A stretch of 64,000 bases of DNA from Brassica napus (Eukaryota > Streptophyta > Magnoliopsida > Brassicales > Brassicaceae). Numbering within the stretch: position 1 is the stretch's first letter; every line of letters starts with the position of its first letter. Both the position numbers and the translations under genes were made by a program. The notes under the pieces are model-generated. The model was not told the origin of the DNA. It searched no databases and was given only the letters and a program-made list of their open reading frames with translations. Below, piece by piece: positions 1 to 10,217 of this stretch. The stretch is taken from assembly GCF_020379485.1 (NCBI RefSeq), contig NC_063438.1, forward strand, positions 5,846,835-5,910,834. The letters run 5' to 3'.

Positions 1-314
1 GACTGATTCAAGCCTATTCAGCTCTAAAAGAGATTACATGAGCACTTTTGGCTTTCAGTGAATATCTCTGTGCAGACTCCCTGCTGTAGTAAACTTTGTT
101 GGTGAACTTTGCAACACGTGATTTTCATTGTTGATGAACCTGGCACACATTAGCATTGTTTCTAATATACTCTTGGTGAATTTTAATGTGAAATATGTGC
201 TAACCAATTCTTGATTATAATCTGTAGAGATATCATAACACTATACCAATTCTTGGCTAAAAGACATAGATTTTCAGCTTGTATATAGAACATATTTTTT
301 TTCAAAAAGTCAAG

Positions 315-386
315 GGGGCATTCCGAGAATTGAACTCGGGACCTCTCGCACCCTAAGCGAGAATCATACCACTAGACCAAATGCCC
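315..386 (-). tRNA. tRNA-Pro (AGG), cluster copy 1
   Basis: The reverse strand folds into a complete 72-nt tRNA. The acceptor stem is GGGCATT pairing with AATGCCC. The anticodon arm is CTCGC-TTAGGGT-GCGAG, giving anticodon AGG for proline CCN codons (A34 is normally edited to inosine). The T arm contains the box B motif GTTCAATTC. A run of five T lies just downstream on the minus strand, a good Pol III terminator. It is the only AGG member of the cluster and looks functional. Confidence 0.93.
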
Positions 387-1139
387 TGGTGCTGCTTTAA
401 CTCAATTAATTTGATCATATCTTAGACTTAGAAACGCCATTTGTGAACTTTCAATTTGATTTATCTGAAAATTTGCTTTTGTAGATGGTTGAGTAGAATC
501 ATTTCTGGCTGGTTATTAGAATCCAAGCCAACGCATTATAAGAATCTTTTAAATGCGTAGCTCTAATAGCCTTTTGGATCAGAAACATTCTGATTTTTGG
601 GATCATAGTTGCTGACGTTAAGTGTATACTGTCCGAGAATCACAATTCTTTGATATTAAAACTCCACCATCAAAGTTGTATATTTGGTTTCTCATCTTTA
701 ATTTAAAAAAAAAAAAACTTCATGGGGAATTCTGTAAAGTGAATTCGCCTTACCCTTTGTTCAAAGAGAGCTGTGGTCTCTGTTGACCTTTTCTTTTTGG
801 TGCAGTGCAGCTCATTGTTGGAAGTCCTTCAGCATGTTTTGTGCCAAATTGCCAATCAACAAATCCGAATTATAACATAAAGAAGACAGAATAAAAAAAA
901 TCTGAATCGGATATTTGGAGATCAGCAAATCTGAATCGTACTAATTCAATTGATGCAAGAGCAAAGGTACATTCCAGATCTTGTTGACTTTGGAATTCTA
1001 TATAGTGGAAGTCTTAACAATGCGTTGTGATCATTTGACTTTTACTTGAACGTGGTCTGTGCAAAGTCAATTATACACACACTTTTCATCTAACAATGCT
1101 GAGCTTGCTTTTATTAGAAAATATCTCAAAAAAGTTTTG
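387..1139. other. Spacer between tRNA-Pro copies 1 and 2, with an exon-like repeat
   Basis: No protein gene seen. Positions 811-966 on the plus strand are bounded by a pyrimidine-rich stretch ending in AG and by AAAG/GTAC. They match in layout the exon-like segments repeated at 7660-7765, 8475-8597 and 9102-9220. The rest is AT-rich spacer shared loosely with the other tRNA-Pro units. Confidence 0.5.
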
Positions 1140-1211
1140 GGGGCATTCCGAGAATTGAACTCGGGACCTCTCACTCCCGAAGCGAGAATCATACCACTAG
1201 ACCAAATGCTC
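1140..1211 (-). tRNA. tRNA-Pro (CGG), cluster copy 2
   Basis: A full-length 72-nt tRNA on the minus strand. The anticodon arm CTCGC-TTCGGGA-GTGAG reads anticodon CGG and includes one G-T pair. The T arm and box B are intact. The acceptor stem starts GAGCATT against AATGCCC, so position 2 (A) faces C71 and is mismatched, unlike the other copies. It is followed by a T run on the minus strand. It may still be transcribed, but the acceptor mismatch makes function less certain. Confidence 0.82.
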
Positions 1212-1470
1212 TGATGTTATGTAATTGAGTTTAAAATAATATAGAAGAAAACATATCAAGTCAGAGTCTGTTTTAGTTGCCTTAGTTGACTTTTTCCGTG
1301 ATAAATATGTCAGTATTAACAAGATGTTCCTAGATCTGTCCTGTGGGGTCGTTTCCACCAGAGTCCTGAGAATGACCATTTTCATTGGAAAGTGAAATCC
1401 TTTGTTCATAATGTTCATTGGACATACTCTGCCAATATATTTTGTGTTCTGACCAAGTGTATATGTTTCT

Positions 1471-2028
1471 ATGAGATTTCCTGATATAAGTCGGCCAGTC
1501 TTCACCAACAATACTTGCTCAACACTGATACAATCAGACGCGGCGTGGAGAGAAGATCTCCAACTTGCGGGACTTGGCTGGACCTTTAGCGGCCAGGACA
1601 TCAGAGCATCCTTCCTTGCCCATTGTCATTTTGTCAACTCCCCCATTGTGGCTGAGGGGCTAGCGCTGAGAGAAGCTCTAGCTTGTGGCATTGAAAAAGG
1701 CCTCCGACAGGTGCGGTGTGAATCAGACTCTTCAAAACTGATCACTGCAATCAACAAAGGCTCCCCGGTGGCGGAAATCTACGGCATTGTCGCTGATATT
1801 CGTTGTTTAGCTTTAGCTTTTGATTCTATCTCTTTTTGCTGGATTCAGCGTAGTAGAAACAAGGACGCCGATGCTTTGGCAAAGCAGGCCCTGTGGAATG
1901 AATCCATTGTAATAGCTCCCTCAAACATCAATACTATTAAAACAGAAGGCTCTTTTTTGAGGTGCCCTTTTGTTTCAACAGTATTTACAATTCTCTGCCA
2001 CTGGATTATTTTTAAGCTATGCTTTTAA
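1471..2028 (+). CDS. RNase H-like domain ORF (LINE-derived, RVT_3 type), 185 aa
   Basis: The open frame encodes the RNase H-like domain found at the C-terminus of plant non-LTR retrotransposons and in many host ORFs derived from them. Candidate catalytic acidic residues are all present: Asp23 (SDAAW), Glu62 (AEGLALREAL), Asp86 (ESDSSKLI) and Asp134 (NKDADALAKQAL), with the aromatic/Arg-Asn segment before the last Asp typical of the family. The domain covers about residues 18-145 and the remaining tail is not recognisable. No reverse transcriptase is seen upstream, where the tRNA-Pro repeat lies, so this is probably a LINE fragment rather than a complete element. An intact domain with no stop could also mark a retained host gene. 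No intron is evident. Confidence 0.65.
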   Translation: MRFPDISRPVFTNNTCSTLIQSDAAWREDLQLAGLGWTFSGQDIRASFLAHCHFVNSPIVAEGLALREALACGIEKGLRQVRCESDSSKLITAINKGSPVAEIYGIVADIRCLALAFDSISFCWIQRSRNKDADALAKQALWNESIVIAPSNINTIKTEGSFLRCPFVSTVFTILCHWIIFKLCF

Positions 2029-5000
2029 TTAAAATCAGTATTTTAGTAATTCTTTTTATTCAAACAGCAAGCAAGGGAATATACCCTAAATCCCTAATAA
2101 TACTAAACGACATCTATTATGTTTGATTTTATATCACTACCGTTGATTGTCGAAGATTATATAGATGAAGCTTGATACAAATGGTTTCGAGACTTCCATT
2201 CCTACGATTGGCAACAATATGCTTGATGATTTTTCTATTCTGTCCTCCACTGATCTTCCCCAAACAACATATGTGAATTTTATTTCTTTGATGAGATTCT
2301 TTTGTGTTCATCCGCTAAGCAGTGTGGGTTGTTGATTTTAGTTTTTGTTTGGGTTTCAGTTTGATGAGTTTAGTAAGAAGCTGTACAGATGGTGACGCCT
2401 GCGGAGGGAACAACCACACTCGCTTTTTTCTTCTAAGGTGTCATGGTCGCTGCTGATTCTCAGGCCAGGAGAGGAGGTGAATCAATCGAGATGAAGGAAA
2501 GCCAACGACTAGGAATATACTTCTTTGCCCGAATTGAGTTTTTTTTTTGGGAAACCCTACCACTTGATTTTGCTAAGATCTCATTTTATGGTTTTGTTCT
2601 TGATTCGAGTGACTTGGTTTCTTTTGTTGATAAACGTATTGTTAGTTGAAATGCAATTTACTCGCACCTGTTCCATATTTCACTATTTCAGTGCTTCAGT
2701 GTCAATGATCTTTATCAACAAAGCTGTGATTATGCAATGTCCACACTCGATGACTTTTCTAACACTTCGGGTACTGAAGATTTTTAACAACAAAAGGTAT
2801 CTCTCCTTTCGTCAGTCTACATTTATTATTACTCACTTTTCCCAATATTCTTTTTATGATTTGGTCCTTTTGTTTTCTTCTCTGTGTTGTGTTGGCAAGT
2901 GGCTAATTCATCGCTTATACATTGTGGGAGACAAAATGGGACACAGCAGAGCCAACGTAATCGTTTTGGCCACTTAAAAAAAGCTTCTCTGCGTTTCCAT
3001 CATCTATAATGCTAATGTTGTATTTGTTCTTGCAAGGTTGAGATGATTCAATATTTTTTTATATATCACCATCTAAAAGACTTACTCCTCATATTGTTAT
3101 ATTGTTTTGATAGCCGGTTATAGCTAATATCAAAATTTGATAGCCGGATAAAATTTTTTTTACATAGATACATCTACATACTCGCAAAATCTCAGGGCCA
3201 ATCCTGAATATCTATATAATAACATTTTAACCAATAACACTTCTATGATATTGTATTGATATCCAAGAACACTTCTCAATAACTCCACAACATATATGAT
3301 AGAGGATATATAGAAAATTTGTCGTATAAATATTCAGTATTCTTCTTGGTATCTATTTAAGTATTTGGTAGAATATAGGCGAAATCTTTTCAATTTAAAA
3401 CTAAAGAGAAATCTGGTTTAACTATTTAACAAATATTCTTGCAGTAATAACACCATATAATCAATTTTATAAAAACTATTTAAAACAGAATACTAAATCT
3501 CAGATCAAACATATTGCCGAATCAACATTATTTAGAATCTCTTTAGTGTGGCGATACTTTTAGCATTAATACTATTTACACTATATCTTAACAAACAATA
3601 AGTAAAAAATATATATATACACAATATCTTAACAAACAATAAGTAAACAAAATATATTTCAAAACATTTGCAATCAGCCAGCTTTAATTTAATGGCCGTA
3701 TAGTATTAACTGAATTACAATACAAAACGGTTACATATTTTTAGACAAACAAAAGATTTTGTTAAATTAAAAAAAAAAATCAAAAATTTAAGTCTTCATA
3801 TTTTTGGGTTGGCGGAAAAAACACTAATTTTAAAATTTATAATATATAAGTTATTTCAAATTCAACAATTAATCTCACTTTCAGAAAATACATGGTATTA
3901 TTATAACAAATATGATAATAAATAAGTCAATATTTATATACCTTTGTAATACGGACACTGAAAAAATTAAATATATAAAGTATGTACACATTTTAATTTT
4001 AATTAAATTTTTTGTCAAACAAAAATTAATTCCATAATGGGAAATGGGTGTCAAAATCAATATTATTAAGATAGAATAAAAAAATTGGATCCAACTTGTG
4101 TTTAAAATTGACTACAACCTTATACTATTTAAAATAACTAGGTAAATTTTGTTCTGAAATTTCGAAAAGTCATTTTAAACTATTTTAATTTTTTTACTTT
4201 GAATTTTAAATATATATATATATATATATATTCATTAAAATCTTAAACTCCATCTCACTCTAAAACTTCATCGCTTAAGTCTAACAGTAAGTGTAGATTA
4301 ATTAACCCTAAGAATATAAGTATTTGTTTATACCTAATCCTCGATTATAATATATTCATTAGAAGCAACAAACAAACATATTAACTTTTGGGATATGATC
4401 AATACATAGAATTAATATATAAATCATATATCTTTTTGTTAAAATTTAATAAATGATATTATAAGAAAATAAAAAAGTAAAATATGTTCAAATCAACTTT
4501 TTTTAAACCCGACATATACATCAAACACCATTTTTGGTCATTGGGTTATTGTGCTGATCGCGGGTGAGCCATTGGTCAATAATTTATTTCATTTTATATA
4601 AATACACATATCAATATTAAATTACAAAAATCATGTTTAAAAAATAAAGAAAAAAATTAAATCAATTTTATTTATATTGCTAAAATATAAATAGATCATT
4701 TAAACAATTTTTTAACAAGTTGGAGTTACGACATAATAAAAATACAATAAGATTAAAATTAATAAGTATTTAAATATCTATGCAAATATTGAAATTAATT
4801 TTTAAAATTTTAAAATAACAGTTTAAATCAAATACCATAAGAAAATTCAAATTGGATTACACATCAGTCACCTATTGGTTCAACTGGTTGGCTTCGGGTG
4901 CCAGCATTTTTTTTAGTTTTATAGGGTTATAAAATAATGAATGTTTATTAAAACCAAAATTGGTTAGATATGGATTTACTGGTTCACATTTGGGTCTAGA

Positions 5001-5696
5001 TCCGGTTTAAAAGGGTTGATTTTAAATAGAATTTTTTTTACAAATCTAAAAAACATTTATAATGTTGTTAATGAAATTTTTCATCGTTATATATCCCGCG
5101 CTTCCAAAGCGCGGGTCAAAATCTAGTTGGAGTTTAAAAATGAATGAAAAGTTGGTGTTACAAAAAAAAAAAAAAAAAAAGTCGGCCATGTGGTATTTAG
5201 GAAGGGAAATTAGGTAACATATACATAACAAACTATAAATTAACTATATAACCATAGCAATCTTTAGGCTATGATATTTATGTATTATTTTCTATATTGC
5301 CCTTTTTCACTTTCACCTATTCTTTTTATATAACTTTATAAGTTTAAAAAGTACTTATTTGGATTTTTTAAATACCTATAAAAAACATAGATTTTTTTTT
5401 GTATATGAAATGTTTTAGATTTTGTAAAACTAACATATATTTATAAATTGAATATGTACAGTTATAATAAGATTTTTTCTATTCTATTTACGAAACATAG
5501 AATAGAATTGCACTTATACAATCTCTCTTTGTACAATCTCTCCCTCTATCTATCTTCTCTATCACCAGGGGTGTTTCTCTCCATCTTTTCATCTATGGAT
5601 GTATCTATTTTTCTCTTTTTCTTTCTTTCATTTTCTCTTTTATTTCTTTTCCAATATGGAAGGGCAAAGAAGTGGAGGGTTATAGGATAAGAGGAA
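2029..5696 (+). other. AT-rich intergenic stretch, no gene recognised
   Basis: Short ORFs here (for example at 2443-2649 and 2525-2977) show no recognisable domain and I do not call them. Positions 3000-5000 are extremely AT-rich with a TA microsatellite near 4209-4231, typical of decayed transposon DNA. A poly-A run lies at 5162-5180. Confidence 0.6.
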
Positions 5697-6073
<377 letters not shown>

Positions 6074-6802
6074 ATGACTCTCATACTTCTACATGCAATA
6101 CTATAGATGCACGTTTGATTGAAATGATCTATTCTATATCGACATTTGAAATAGAATGGCACATGGCTGTTCAGTATGGTATACAAACGCTCATGTGCTA
6201 CGAAGGACTTCAATGTCTATTTATGTGGTAAAAAGACACATTTCCCAAGTCATGGCTATATTCTTAATTTTTTTCCTATTATGGTTATACAACAAATTCT
6301 CCCATTTAGGAAACATTAATAATGCAAGAAGTATGTAACTAGACCTAATGCTCAGTTTCTTGATGTAATTTAGTTAAAAATGTTAAGGGAAGACTGATTT
6401 TTAGATTCATTCTCTAAATCCCCTAGTTGTGCTCTATAATGTTTCTGAATTTTTGAATAGCCACTAGTGCAGGTGATAGGACAAAGTAATTTTTGGTTGA
6501 TTTTCTTGTTGGAAGGTGGTTTTTAGTTCCAAGTATAAGCCAGTTGATCTGATGATAAGGGTACAATTTAGATTTGGTTTCCCTAAGGAACCTTTACCAC
6601 GTAATCAGTAAGTGGTAAGCAGTGTCTAACGCCTGAGGTTAGAGGTATGATGCATAATGTATGGCCTTTAGATTTTTAATGTTTAGGATTTGCTTCTTAA
6701 GAATTTATGGGTGCATCATTGGAGTTTTCTGATATTACCTAGTTAGATCTCTTAATCATATGACCTGAAAGAAAAGGTATATTGCAATGGTCATTATAAT
6801 TT
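6074..6802 (+). other. tRNA-Pro unit remnant lacking its tRNA
   Basis: No protein gene. The stretch around 6760-6780 (ending GAAAGAAAAG/GTAT) matches the 3' ends of the exon-like repeats in the tRNA-Pro units. The following bases continue the same unit until they are cut by the MITE inserted at 6803. Confidence 0.45.
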
Positions 6803-7364
6803 GAGAAAAAGACTAGGATAGCACCAAACCAAGTTTTTGTTCCGAAAGTAGCACTCAAGGCTCAAAGTCACAAAAATAGGTTTCATTAAAGAGGTAAATA
6901 TACACTTGTACTTCTTAGGTTAATTAATTCAAACCTTAGGATTTAGAGTTAAGGGGTGGGGTTTTGGAATTAAAGTTTAAAATTTTATAAAAAATAAATA
7001 CTAAAATAAAAAATAAAAATTTTAAAAACAGTTTCAAAAAGTATTTTTAAATTATAAAAAGAAAATTAAAAAAAAAAATAAAAAAAAATTCAAAAAAAAA
7101 ATTCAAAAAAATTCAAAAAAAAAAAATTCAAAAAAAAATTATAAAAATTTCGAATCTGAAAACATATAATCTGAAACTATAAAAAAAAATTATTTTTTTT
7201 TATTTTTTTATTTTTATTTTATTTATTTTATTTGTTTATTTAATTTTAAACCAAAGGTATTAGGGATATTTTACCTTTTAATGAATGTCATTTTTGTGAC
7301 TTTCTCCTTCTAATGCTATTTTTGAGACATAAACTTTAAAAAGTGCTATTATTGACAATTGCCC
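6803..7364 (+). mobile_element. Non-autonomous Mutator-like element (MULE MITE), copy 1
   Basis: The 562-bp element is flanked by a perfect 9-bp direct repeat TTATAATTT (6794-6802 and 7365-7373), the target duplication size of Mutator elements. Its ends are long imperfect inverted repeats. The left end carries GACTAGGATAGCACC and GTCACAAAAATAG. The right end, read on the reverse strand, begins GGGCAATTGTCAATAATAGC and also contains GTCACAAAAAT. The interior (about 6960-7230) is poly-A and poly-T rich and codes for nothing. It splits one tRNA-Pro repeat unit. A relative lies at 33682-33983 in the opposite orientation. Confidence 0.85.
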
Positions 7365-7497
7365 TTATAATTTATTGATGTGATATTCTAGGGACTGGTC
7401 AACTGTTGAATTAAATATGCTCTCTAAAAATGTGGCACCAGGACAGAATTTTCAGATCATATTTTTGTTTGAAATTCTATTTAAAAAAAAGTCAATG

Positions 7498-7569
7498 GGG
7501 GCATTCCGAGAATCGAACTCGGGACCTCTCGCACCCAAAGCGAGAATCATACCACTAGACCAAATGCCC
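7498..7569 (-). tRNA. tRNA-Pro (TGG), cluster copy 3
   Basis: A perfect 72-nt tRNA on the minus strand. The acceptor stem is GGGCATT/AATGCCC, the anticodon arm is CTCGC-TTTGGGT-GCGAG (anticodon TGG), and box B GTTCGATTC is intact. A T-run terminator follows. The flanking sequence is shared with copies 4 and 5. Confidence 0.95.
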
Positions 7570-7659
7570 GATTGTTTATGAAGGCATTTGAAATACTTGT
7601 GTTTGAAATTCTATTATATTTGTTAGCTTAGGCGTTATCCTTTGTTTTGTGTCCTGCAG

Positions 7660-7765
7660 CTCGTTCTTGGAGAATGTGGGAGCATGCCGCTATGCAGTCA
7701 TAAGTTGTGCCTGATATTATATGATTAGATATCTCATATCTCAGTCATATGCCATGAAAGCAAAG
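7660..7765 (+). ncRNA. Exon-like repeat of the tRNA-Pro unit (putative spliced noncoding transcript)
   Basis: The segment is preceded by a T-rich stretch ending TCCTGCAG and followed by AAAG/GTATGT, so it looks like an internal exon on the strand opposite the tRNAs. Relatives are at 811-966, 8475-8597 and 9102-9220, all starting CTC(A/G)TT and most ending A-A-A-G/GTA. There is no conserved reading frame. I infer a noncoding transcript whose introns contain antisense tRNA-Pro genes. There is no direct proof of splicing. Confidence 0.35.
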
Positions 7766-7924
7766 GTATGTTTCCGTGATGGTTTGTAATATACTGATGG
7801 TGAATCTAGGGACTGGCCAACTGTTGAATTGAATATGATCTTAAAAATCTGGCACTAGAAGATATAATTGTCAGTAGCAAATTTTAATTATCATACTAAA
7901 CATAGACTGTTACAAAAGTCAAAG

Positions 7925-7996
7925 GGGGCATTCCGAGAATCGAACTCGGGACCTCTCGCACCCAAAGCGAGAATCATACCACTAGACCAAATGCCC
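7925..7996 (-). tRNA. tRNA-Pro (TGG), cluster copy 4
   Basis: A 72-nt tRNA with the same body as copy 3: intact acceptor, D, anticodon (TTTGGGT loop) and T arms. A four-T terminator follows on the minus strand. Its 3' end lies 427 bp from that of copy 3. Confidence 0.95.
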
Positions 7997-8275
7997 TGAT
8001 GATGTATAATTGAGTTAAAATGGTTGTAGAAGAAAACATTTCTAAATCAATGTCACTTAGTTGACTTTTCCATGATAGGTACTTTAGTCTTAACAAAGTG
8101 TTCTAGATCTGATCTGTGGGTATTTTAGTGATCGTTGTAATTTACTGATGTGATATTCTAGGGACTAGTCAACTGTTGAAATGAATATGGTCTTTAAAAA
8201 TCTGGCACCAGGAAAGAATTTTCAGAACACTTTTTTGTTAGCATACCAAACATAATCTGTTCAAAAAAGTCAATG

Positions 8276-8347
8276 GGGGCATTCCGAGAATCGAACTCGG
8301 GACCTCTCGCACCCAAAGCGAGAATCATACCACTAGACCAAATGCCC
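8276..8347 (-). tRNA. tRNA-Pro (TGG), cluster copy 5
   Basis: A 72-nt tRNA with the same body as copies 3 and 4 and a six-T terminator downstream on the minus strand. Upstream and downstream flanks repeat those of copies 3 and 4, showing recent tandem duplication. Confidence 0.95.
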
Positions 8348-8474
8348 GATTGTTGATGTATTTCATTTGTACATTTGAAGGAACTGTTTTTGGAATTCAG
8401 TTGCTTTTATCTTTTGTGTGTTCACTGAACTTTATCAATTTGGGGGTGATAGTTTTTTTTTCTGTTTCTTGCAG

Positions 8475-8597
8475 CTCATTCTTGGAGAAACTGGCAGCAT
8501 TTGCGTAGTAGTAGTAGTAAAGATGTATATTTCGTTGGAATTCTTCAAGAAGAGGTCGCATGTTTGCAAATCTAAATGATCTGACCTGAAAGTAAAG
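8475..8597 (+). ncRNA. Exon-like repeat of the tRNA-Pro unit
   Basis: It begins CTCATTCTTGGAGAA after a T-rich TTCTTGCAG acceptor-like site and ends GAAAGTAAAG before GTATCT. It has the same architecture as 7660-7765. Coding potential is not evident. Confidence 0.35.
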
Positions 8598-8930
8598 GTA
8601 TCTGCTGTTACAATCAGAATATGGAACTAATATTTCAGTATATGATAGTATTGAAAATACAAAGACCCTGAGGAGGAGTTTTGGTAATGGATCTTCAAAC
8701 TCTTTCTCTTTACTAGAATCACAAACAGCTTAACCAGCTTATATCCCAACGCTTGCATCAGTATGTTGCAATGATGTTTATAATTTACTGGTGGTGAAAA
8801 TCTAGGGGATAGTCAATGTCTCAATCGTTTAGTTGACATAGATCTTTGAAATATTGAATCATAGGTAAGAATTATTAGTAACAAAATTTTAGCATGTATA
8901 CCGTAGATACTCTCTATAAAAAGTCAATGA

Positions 8931-9003
8931 GGGGCTTTCCGAGAATCAAAAATCGGGACCTCTCGCACCCAAAGCGAGAATCATACCACTAGACCAAATG
9001 CCC
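8931..9003 (-). pseudogene. tRNA-Pro (TGG) pseudogene, cluster copy 6
   Basis: The D and anticodon arms are identical to the intact TGG copies. The T loop is altered to GATTTTTGATTC, which destroys the box B promoter, and the acceptor stem has a mismatch (AAAGCCC). It is therefore very likely not transcribed by Pol III. Confidence 0.85.
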
Positions 9004-9101
9004 TACTGTCTATGTAATCCATTGAAGAAAAAAGTCTTGAAGTTTGATCACAAATTCTTTAATAACTTGAGCATTATCGTTTTCACATTTTTTTCATGCA
9101 G

Positions 9102-9220
9102 CTCGTTCTTAAAGAATCAGGCAGCATACTTTGAGTGGTGTCTGATGTTATGTGTATAGAATATTATTTCAAGAAAAGCTTCGTTTAGTACAAATTGTCA
9201 ATCATCCGACACCAAGAGCG
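9102..9220 (+). ncRNA. Exon-like repeat of the tRNA-Pro unit (diverged)
   Basis: It starts CTCGTTCTTAAAGAA after TTTTTTCATGCAG and could end before GTATCTGATG at 9221. It is a more diverged member of the plus-strand exon-like repeats. Confidence 0.28.
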
Positions 9221-9495
9221 GTATCTGATGTTGTGGCAGTGATATTTTCAATCTCAAAGACTCAACATAAACTATGATCCTTGGAACAATATGAACAGGC
9301 AAATCATTCTTTTTGTGTAAATTTGTAAATAATCGTTTGCATCTTGCGAATGAAAATCCATCTGTTGTTTGTTATTTATTTATTTATTTATTTTCTGTGA
9401 CTCAAACTTCAAAGAAGAAGAGCAAATCTTCGACAAAAGAGCTGAAGCTGATTTTTTATCTAATTCAGAACAAGCGCTGCTAAAGTAAAAGTCAA

Positions 9496-9540
9496 GGGGA
9501 CTTCGGAGAATCGACTTGGGACCTCTCGCAACCAAAGCGG
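9496..9540 (-). pseudogene. tRNA-Pro relic, 3' half only, cluster copy 7
   Basis: Only the anticodon loop, T arm and 3' acceptor strand are recognisable, with several substitutions. The 5' half beyond the anticodon arm is replaced by unrelated sequence. It cannot form a tRNA. Confidence 0.75.
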
Positions 9541-9873
9541 TTTCATGTAATTCAGTTCTTGCTCTCTGCTTTAATCTGGTTGGTTGTTAAAGCAACATAA
9601 GCTAGTGGATCTGATGGTAATGATATTATTTGCAACTCGTTCTGTAAGTTACTTTGATCATGTAAGCAATCTTGAAAGTCGTATCACATGTCTTATGTCT
9701 GAAATTTTGTTTTTATCCTTGTCAAAATGCCTTAATTATTGAACATGAGATTGTCATCTTGATCTTGTTAAGGAATCCTGATATGCTCTCCACATTGTGT
9801 TACTGAGATGGTGTGATGTTGTGTGTTCCCTGAATTCCCTGAGATTTTTAAAATAAATAAAACAAAACAAATT

Positions 9874-9934
9874 GGGGCATTCCAACAATTGAACTCGGGA
9901 CCCTGCGAGAATCATACCAGTAGACCAAATGCCC
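9874..9934 (-). pseudogene. tRNA-Pro pseudogene with deleted anticodon arm, cluster copy 8
   Basis: Both acceptor strands, the D arm and a T arm with substitutions are present, but about 11 nt of the anticodon arm are missing (61 nt instead of 72). It ends the recognisable cluster. Confidence 0.8.
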
Positions 9935-9988
9935 AAGTCTGACATATTTGTGTTCCATGCCAAACTTAACTAGTTATTTTTTTTCTTA

Positions 9989-10214
9989 GAGCATCTCCAA
10001 TGTAAAACTCCATTTTTTCCTTTAAAATGGAGTAAAATTGCTTCAATCCTACTTCATTTCTATGGAGTGGTGAACAAACAAAAAATAGATTACTCCATTT
10101 ATGGAGTAAATTTCATTATGGAGTGAGATATGAAGTTGAGTTGGAGCATTCCTTACTCCATATTCACTTTTACTCTATTTTAGAGGAAAAAATAGAGTGG
10201 GGATGGAGATACCC
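9989..10214. mobile_element. Tourist-like (PIF/Harbinger) MITE
   Basis: The 226-bp element is flanked by TTA on both sides (9986-9988 and 10215-10217), the Harbinger target. The ends are inverted repeats: GAGCATCTCC on the left and GGGTATCTCC read inward from the right. The interior is rich in inverted ACTCCAT/ATGGAGT motifs, so the whole element can fold back. It carries no coding sequence. Confidence 0.75.
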
Positions 10215-10217
10215 TTA

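Noticed and set aside
2443..2977. Two overlapping ORFs of 68 and 150 aa
   Set aside because: No domain, low-complexity hydrophobic residues and no splice support; judged chance frames.
6545..6640. Possible C/D box snoRNA (CTGATGATAA ... CCTGAGG) in a tRNA-Pro unit
   Set aside because: No convincing terminal stem or internal boxes. The motif pair is likely by chance.
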